IMG/VR virus record: IMGVR_UViG_3300043436_002011
Span: 1-25,644 of that record
Source of the DNA: a virus
Reading direction: 5' to 3' (one strand)
DNA: 25,644 nucleotides
Below are positions 22,169 through 25,644 of this stretch, one piece after another. Position numbers and translations under genes: made by a program. Below the pieces are notes generated by a model, which saw only the letters and a program-made list of their open reading frames with translations, searched no databases and was not told where the DNA came from. Position 1 is the stretch's first letter. Each line of letters opens with the position of its first letter.

Positions 22169-22194
22169 ACTCCTGAATAACCCATTATTTGTTT

Positions 22195-22221
22195 TTTAAA
22201 GGGCAGTAATTAAACCGCCCT
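22195..22221 (-). terminator. Terminator of the two-gene unit
   Basis: On the minus strand AGGGCGGT (22214-22221) and ACTGCCCT (22200-22207) form an 8-pair stem with one G-U and a 6-base loop. It is followed by a short TTT and then AAAAAAC. It lies five bases after the stop of the 65-residue gene. The T-run is short, so it may be weak. Confidence 0.55.
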
Positions 22222-22225
22222 ATGT

Positions 22226-22423
22226 TTATAAGTCATCGTTTCTCCATTTTTCGGTTAACGTATCATCAATGAAGCTAAAAACATCTGTTTCTTGAATCTC
22301 ATCGGTTACATCATGCTTACCTAACATGATTCGTTCAATGACTGGTTCATCTTCACGGTTCTTTTTATAAAACACTTCGAAAGTGATTCCCTCGTGATCG
22401 TAGTTAAAATTATTGAAAGCCAT
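22226..22423 (-). CDS. Hypothetical small acidic protein
   Basis: This 65-residue acidic protein begins MAFNNFNYDHEGITFEVFYK and ends DVFSFIDDTLTEKWRNDDL. It lies three bases from the preceding basic 65-residue gene, and the pair has its own promoter and terminator. An acidic partner next to a strongly basic protein could suggest they interact, which is a guess. Confidence 0.6.
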   Translation of the reverse strand: MAFNNFNYDHEGITFEVFYKKNREDEPVIERIMLGKHDVTDEIQETDVFSFIDDTLTEKWRNDDL

Positions 22424-22426
22424 AAC

Positions 22427-22624
22427 TTAGTCGTTTAAAATGTAATCGTAAGTAATTTTGTGTTGCATTATGTAGTTAGAATCCATGTAATAGTTGCCTA
22501 TACACATTCTATCAAAATATACACTCCAGTGATAAGCCGTTTTGGTTTTAGTAAATGCGTGTTTAGTAACTCTGCGAAGTCTATTCGCTTTTGATTTGCT
22601 TGTAATTTTTGCTTTAATTCTCAT
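22427..22624 (-). CDS. Hypothetical small basic protein
   Basis: This 65-residue protein starts MRIKAKITSKSKANRLRRVT and is strongly basic in its first half, then WSVYFDRMCIGNYYMDSNYI. It could be a small nucleic-acid-binding protein, but there is no named motif. It is the first gene of a short unit, 24 bases after the -7 element. Confidence 0.6.
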   Translation of the reverse strand: MRIKAKITSKSKANRLRRVTKHAFTKTKTAYHWSVYFDRMCIGNYYMDSNYIMQHKITYDYILND

Positions 22625-22647
22625 AACTTTTTCGTTTTAGATATACG

Positions 22648-22677
22648 CAAATGTACTAAAACTTTTTAATTAAACAA
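22648..22677 (-). promoter_or_regulatory. Bacteroidota promoter, best match in the window
   Basis: On the minus strand TTG (22675-22677) is followed 19 bases later by TACATTTG (22648-22655), matching both elements at optimal spacing. Its block AATTAAAAAGTTTTAG plus TACATTTG recurs with one difference at 20596-20619. Confidence 0.7.
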
Positions 22678-22708
22678 TACTTTTTTAAATAATAATTGAA
22701 AATAAATT

Positions 22709-22740
22709 AAAAAATCCGCTAAACTCTAGGAATAGCGGAC
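22709..22740 (-). terminator. Terminator of the recombination unit
   Basis: On the minus strand TCCGCTA (22733-22739) pairs with TAGCGGA (22715-22721), leaving an 11-base loop, and six T follow (22709-22714). It lies 23 bases after the stop of the SSB-like gene. Confidence 0.8.
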
Positions 22741-22762
22741 TTAAAAATAAAATTAATTTAGA

Positions 22763-23059
22763 TCAGAAAGGTAAATCTGTATTTGGTAAAGTTTCGTTAC
22801 CCGCTGGAATATCATTCTGAATAGCTTTTTCAGCCACTTTAATGCTTCCGTCAGTCCAAATTACTCTACCGTTAGCGAAGTATGTTTTCTTTGCTCCTGA
22901 TTCGCGCTCTTCTTTGCTTTGGTTGTAGCACATTGAAACGTTATTGTCGTACTTCGTTTCATCGTTTACAGAAATACTTACATTCAAATATTTTCCGTCT
23001 TTAAGTTTTGATTTGTCAATCTTTGTTACATCAATTGACATTTGGATAATTGCACTCAT
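22763..23059 (-). CDS. SSB-like single-stranded DNA-binding protein
   Basis: This 98-residue protein has a beta-rich N-terminal part (IIQMSIDVTKIDKSKLKDGK, then YLNVSISVNDETKYDNN), then KKTYFANGRVIWTDGSIKV. It ends PNTDLPF. The last residues match the acidic-hydrophobic tip DLPF of bacterial SSB proteins, which binds partner proteins. The body is shorter than E. coli SSB and not clearly an OB fold by eye. Its place directly after a Rad52/ERF-like annealing protein supports ssDNA binding in recombination. A terminator follows. Confidence 0.65.
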   Translation of the reverse strand: MSAIIQMSIDVTKIDKSKLKDGKYLNVSISVNDETKYDNNVSMCYNQSKEERESGAKKTYFANGRVIWTDGSIKVAEKAIQNDIPAGNETLPNTDLPF

Positions 23060-23061
23060 AT

Positions 23062-23571
23062 TTACTTGTTTTTAAATTTAACCATTAAACTGCTTTTTGT
23101 TGGCTTTAAAGATACTTTTGTTACTTCTATACCGTCAGCGTCGTAAATCGCTTCTTTTGATGCCGTAGCGACCTTAATTAACTCTTGGCGTTGTTTAAGT
23201 TTTTCGCTTAATTCTTGAATAAGGAAATCTTCTGAATAGTTTAATAACTTGCTACCCTCTTTTGATGTAAATTCAACTCCAGCAATTACAAAAGTTTTAT
23301 CGTAGCTTCTAGCTTCGTCCATTGCTGTTTCTTCTACTTTGCGTTTTGCTTCGTCGAATATCTTTTCCAGCTTCTTGTAAACTGCGAAAACTTCTAAGGC
23401 TTTCAATTCTCCATTATCCACGCCCTCGTTAAGCGTTTTGATAAATCCCTCTACAGTGGGAACTAAACTATCCTTTGCTACTACTAAGTCAAAGTTAGCG
23501 TTTGGTTGAGCGTTTGCCCAACCGTTTGCTTCTGCATCTCTATCGATGTCGTAAATGTGATTCTCTTGCAT
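23062..23571 (-). CDS. Helical recombination-unit protein
   Basis: This 169-residue protein begins MQENHIYDIDRDAEANGWAN, has charged helices around VFAVYKKLEKIFDEAKRKVE, then NYSEDFLIQELSEKLKQRQE, and ends with a basic KVSLKPTKSSLMVKFKNK. It sits between an annealing protein and an SSB-like protein, as small helper genes often do in phage recombination cassettes. No family name is known to me; a partner or nuclease-inhibitor role is speculative. Confidence 0.6.
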   Translation of the reverse strand: MQENHIYDIDRDAEANGWANAQPNANFDLVVAKDSLVPTVEGFIKTLNEGVDNGELKALEVFAVYKKLEKIFDEAKRKVEETAMDEARSYDKTFVIAGVEFTSKEGSKLLNYSEDFLIQELSEKLKQRQELIKVATASKEAIYDADGIEVTKVSLKPTKSSLMVKFKNK

Positions 23572-23576
23572 GATTA

Positions 23577-24140
23577 TTATAATTGTGCTAATTGATTAGC
23601 GGTTAATGTAAAATTGTTAATTAAATCCTCTTTTGTTGCTTTTCCGTCTGCAATAGCTTGTAATGCGTTGGTAAATCTTTCATCTGAAATGCTTGGATTA
23701 GGCTCTTTAAATTCTTTTTTCATTTCTTCAACATATCTAACATCGTCAAATTTACCCATGAAAATATCAGCGTTAAAACCTAACTTAGAAATTGCCTTTG
23801 TCAAAGCATCGGTTTCAATTTTCTTTGCAAAGTTATCGTCAACCATTGTACAATTTCTATCCATGTACATTTTGCATGAATTGATAATCTCAAATTCTCC
23901 ATTTGGAAAAAAGAAAATACCTTTAAAAACTACAATGTTAAATTTTTCTGCAAGTGAGTAATCTAAAGTAATATTTTTAAACCCCCATTTTTGCCCATAA
24001 ACTCCAAATTCTTCCGTTACTTGCATGATTTGGTACTGCGGTGCAATAGCTGTTATTTCATGTCCTGAAATCTTAGCTTTCTTTGTGTACTTTGGATTAG
24101 TTTTTTCAACTCTATTCCATAAGTCTAAATTGTTTTCCAT
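23577..24140 (-). CDS. Single-strand annealing protein (Rad52/ERF-like)
   Basis: This 187-residue protein has SGHEITAIAPQYQIMQVTEE (25-44) and FGVYGQKWGFKN (45-56) near the N-terminus. The signature KKIETDALTKAISKLGFNAD (106-125), then IFMGKFDD, is typical of Rad52/Sak or ERF-type annealing proteins of Bacteroidota phages. These coat ssDNA and anneal complementary strands. It is the first gene after a -7 element and precedes the helper and the SSB-like gene, as expected of a recombination cassette. The annealing class is fairly clear; the exact superfamily (Rad52 or ERF) needs profile search. Confidence 0.75.
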   Translation of the reverse strand: MENNLDLWNRVEKTNPKYTKKAKISGHEITAIAPQYQIMQVTEEFGVYGQKWGFKNITLDYSLAEKFNIVVFKGIFFFPNGEFEIINSCKMYMDRNCTMVDDNFAKKIETDALTKAISKLGFNADIFMGKFDDVRYVEEMKKEFKEPNPSISDERFTNALQAIADGKATKEDLINNFTLTANQLAQL

Positions 24141-24162
24141 AATTAATTAATTTTCGTTTGTG

Positions 24163-24170
24163 CAAATATA
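24163..24170 (-). promoter_or_regulatory. Bacteroidota -7 element for the recombination unit
   Basis: TATATTTG on the minus strand is an exact TAnnTTTG match 22 bases before ATG 24140. No TTG at usual spacing. Confidence 0.5.
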
Positions 24171-24192
24171 GTAATTTAGTTTTAATAAAATA

Positions 24193-24414
24193 CTATTTTT
24201 TAAAAGTTTCTTTATAATAATTTTCACTACAATCTTTATTTGGGGCGCAAACATCAAAATAATCCGAACTAAAAAATTCGCCCTTAGTGAATGCTGACAT
24301 AATTAATTGCTTTTCCATTTCTTTGGCTTGTTCTAATAAAGAATGACAAACAAACTTATCTTTATCACTATTCCATAATTGTTCAAATAACCACTCTACT
24401 GCTGTTTTTTTCAT
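24193..24414 (-). CDS. Hypothetical small phage protein
   Basis: This 73-residue protein begins MKKTAVEWLFEQLWNSDKDK, then CHSLLEQAKEMEKQLIMSAF. The phrase KTAVEWLxEQL ... QAKEMEK is a common small gene in Bacteroidota phages, of unknown function. It starts one base after the stop of the 56-residue gene. No motif is seen. Confidence 0.65.
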   Translation of the reverse strand: MKKTAVEWLFEQLWNSDKDKFVCHSLLEQAKEMEKQLIMSAFTKGEFFSSDYFDVCAPNKDCSENYYKETFKK

Positions 24415-24415
24415 C

Positions 24416-24586
24416 TCAATACTTATTAGATTCTAAAATAGCAATCGATCTTTTCAACTGCTTTACTTTTAATTCGTCTTCGATTATTTCACTTTGGAAA
24501 CGTAAATCTATAATCACATCTTCCGAAAGTCTTTTTTCGATTTCTTTGAGTTTTGCTTTCAACTCGAATAGTGGGAAATTTTCCAT
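24416..24586 (-). CDS. Short coiled-coil protein
   Basis: This 56-residue protein, found by reading the gap, starts MENFPLFELKAKLKEIEKRL and ends KQLKRSIAILESNKY. It has regular hydrophobic spacing consistent with a coiled coil. It begins one base after the preceding tiny gene's TAG. No family is known. Confidence 0.6.
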   Translation of the reverse strand: MENFPLFELKAKLKEIEKRLSEDVIIDLRFQSEIIEDELKVKQLKRSIAILESNKY

Positions 24587-24587
24587 A

Positions 24588-24665
24588 CTAAATAAAACAT
24601 AAAGCGATTAATACTAAAGCATGCAATCCAAACACTACTAAATAAATTCTCTTTTCGTTTTTCAT
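24588..24665 (-). CDS. Tiny membrane peptide
   Basis: This 25-residue peptide reads MKNEKRIYLVVFGLHALVLI, then ALCFI. It has a basic start and one hydrophobic helix. It lies just before the coiled-coil gene (one base between stop and ATG) and after a -7-like element, so it may be translated. It could also be a leader peptide. Very short, so moderate to low confidence. Confidence 0.4.
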   Translation of the reverse strand: MKNEKRIYLVVFGLHALVLIALCFI

Positions 24666-24688
24666 CTTAATTAATTTTAAAGTTTCAG

Positions 24689-24696
24689 CAAATCTA
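24689..24696 (-). promoter_or_regulatory. Bacteroidota -7 element for tiny-gene unit
   Basis: TAGATTTG on the minus strand matches TAnnTTTG, 24 bases before ATG 24665. The nearest TTG is at 25 bases, just beyond the usual range. Two direct repeats lie 32-65 bases upstream of it. Confidence 0.45.
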
Positions 24697-24727
24697 CTAA
24701 CTCATTTTCGATAAATTACTACAATTG

Positions 24728-24761
24728 TGATGAACGGTAAATATCAATGATGAACGGCAAA
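24728..24761. repeat. Two direct repeats, period 20, upstream of a -7 element
   Basis: TGATGAACGGTAAA (24728-24741) and TGATGAACGGCAAA (24748-24761) are 13 of 14 identical with a 20-base period, about two helical turns. In transcription direction they sit upstream of the -7 element at 24689, where an activator or repressor would bind. Confidence 0.8.
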
Positions 24762-24764
24762 ACG

Positions 24765-24790
24765 AAAAAAGCACCCCTCTCGAAGTGCCT
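24765..24790 (-). terminator. Terminator after the lysin gene
   Basis: On the minus strand GCACTTC (24782-24788) pairs with GGGGTGC (24771-24777), two G-U pairs, with a GAGA tetraloop, followed by TTTTTT (24765-24770). It lies about 50 bases after the lysin stop. Confidence 0.8.
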
Positions 24791-24841
24791 TAATTTACCT
24801 AAACGAAAACTAAAAATTAATTTATGAAAAAACAAAGTTAG

Positions 24842-25390
24842 TTAAAATTCGTCAACTATAACCATTGACCAAATCTTTTGAGGCTCTAACAAATTAATCA
24901 CTTTCAAATATGTTGGTATGTCATTAAGTACAATGCAACCCTCACTCCAACCCCCAATATTTTTCTTTACAATTTTACGGTTAATATCATGGTCCGCTGG
25001 ATGAAAGTTGAAGCCTCTAATATCTGTTTTAATTTCAGTCGTTGGATTCGTTTTGCCGTCTGCAGTAAAATCTCTTTGATAAGGAAAACCAACTCTTTGA
25101 AGTCCCGCTTTAACTTTGCCTTTATGTTTGCCTATAATCCACGCGCCATAGTTCCAAACATTCGCACAAACAACGCCAGTACCTTTGTTTCCTTTGTTAG
25201 TTGTACACGAAGTTACAAGCACAAACTTTGATCCACGAAACAAATAACATTTATCATCAAATTTATCCGTTTCATCTTCATTACTTCGCACAGATAAAAT
25301 CCAATAAGTTTCGGGAATACCTTTGAAACCTTTAATCGTTTTTACTTTGTCTAGTAATTGAGTAGCTGTATAATTTCTAACGTTTGTCAT
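24842..25390 (-). CDS. L,D-transpeptidase-like lysin / peptidoglycan enzyme
   Basis: This 182-residue protein has FNFHPADHD (H130) and GGWSEGCIVLND (S149, G151, C152), close to the YkuD-type catalytic HxxxD ... SxGCI(V/R) arrangement. No signal peptide is present. In phages such proteins are found where the endolysin would be; the YkuD fold normally acts on peptide cross-links of peptidoglycan, here probably by cutting or amidating. It follows the 79-residue gene by no gap and ends at a strong terminator. Alternative: a tail-associated peptidase. The fold call is good, the lysin role is inferred. Confidence 0.65.
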   Translation of the reverse strand: MTNVRNYTATQLLDKVKTIKGFKGIPETYWILSVRSNEDETDKFDDKCYLFRGSKFVLVTSCTTNKGNKGTGVVCANVWNYGAWIIGKHKGKVKAGLQRVGFPYQRDFTADGKTNPTTEIKTDIRGFNFHPADHDINRKIVKKNIGGWSEGCIVLNDIPTYLKVINLLEPQKIWSMVIVDEF

Positions 25391-25630
25391 TTAATCTAAG
25401 TTTAAATTGTAACTGTTTAAAACGTTTCTTAGTTCCTCACGCATAGCTATTGCAATTTCTTGTTCTATTTCGCTTGCTGAATCTTGAATTAAACTTTCTC
25501 CGTATTTAGTTATACTGCGTAACTTTTGATCTAAGTCCCAAATCGCAATTTTCCACTTATAACCATCGAGTGCCGTTTTTACTTCGTCTTGTTCTTCAAC
25601 GCTATCAAATTCTAAAATTACTTTACCCAT
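25391..25630 (-). CDS. Hypothetical phage protein
   Basis: This 79-residue protein begins MGKVILEFDSVEEQDEVKTA and has LDGYKWKIAIWDLDQKLRSI. It is predicted alpha/beta with an acidic C-terminal helix (EIEQEIAIAMREELRNVLNS). It resembles a widespread small phage protein next to lysin or replication genes ('KVILEFD..EE...A.DG..W..A..'), of unknown function. It is immediately followed by the lysin gene. Confidence 0.6.
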   Translation of the reverse strand: MGKVILEFDSVEEQDEVKTALDGYKWKIAIWDLDQKLRSITKYGESLIQDSASEIEQEIAIAMREELRNVLNSYNLNLD

Positions 25631-25644
25631 TTTTTTTTGATTAA

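Noticed and set aside
22101-22185. N-terminal extension of the 165-residue protein
   Set aside because: A TATATTTG promoter element lies within the extension, and MKKEEIYVVIDSEEKR is a better start with an AT-rich leader.
1-25644. CRISPR array, tRNA, or integrase with attachment site
   Set aside because: No regularly spaced repeats, no cloverleaf sequence and no tyrosine or serine recombinase motif were seen in either strand.

Overview
This window looks like part of a tailed (siphovirus-type) phage or prophage of a Bacteroidota host, most likely a flavobacterium. The DNA is AT-rich and translation starts are preceded by AT-rich leaders without clear Shine-Dalgarno sites. Gaps between gene groups carry the Bacteroidota promoter element TAnnTTTG. 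Head, tail, packaging, recombination and lysis genes are all recognisable. No integrase, tRNA, rRNA or CRISPR array was seen, and the left edge cuts a capsid gene. Genes are tightly packed, often with ATGA overlaps, and all but two lie on the minus strand, so the biological reading direction is right to left.

Right to left, the layout is as follows. (1) 25630-24842: a small protein and an L,D-transpeptidase-like lysin, closed by a hairpin terminator. (2) 24665-24193: three tiny genes. (3) 24140-22763: a recombination cassette with a Rad52/ERF-like annealing protein, a helical partner and an SSB-like protein ending in DLPF, closed by a terminator. (4) 22624-22226: two small genes with their own promoter and terminator. 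(5) 22101-20614: small genes including a zinc-ribbon protein and a helix-turn-helix protein. (6) 20486-18303: a fused SNF2-type helicase/DNA methyltransferase. (7) 18150-15350: a replication-initiator-like protein, accessory proteins, NinG-like and NinB-like recombination proteins. (8) 15296-12488: a run of very small genes, including a tandem paralogue pair, membrane proteins and a lipoprotein. (9) 12513-2603: a sigma-like regulator, terminase small and large subunits, two large tail proteins, the tape measure and two tail-completion-like proteins. (10) 1421-2606, plus strand: two tail-assembly-chaperone-like proteins. (11) 1376-1: XkdF-type prohead protease with a scaffold-like tail, and the start of the major capsid gene.

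Promoter-like elements and terminators divide the minus strand into about ten transcription units. The early and middle units handle recombination, modification and replication. The sigma-like protein sits at the head of the packaging/tail unit, which suggests it helps turn on late genes.

The most interesting parts are two untranslated leaders with elaborate inverted repeats. One precedes the helicase-methyltransferase: a long hairpin ending in six U, whose apical loop is complementary to an upstream segment. The other precedes the replication gene: a hairpin loop with an exact 8-nt complement just upstream of the start codon. Also unusual are a gene inserted between terS and terL with a duplicated junction, chaperone genes inverted relative to the tape measure, and a tail module placed directly after terL with no portal gene in the window.
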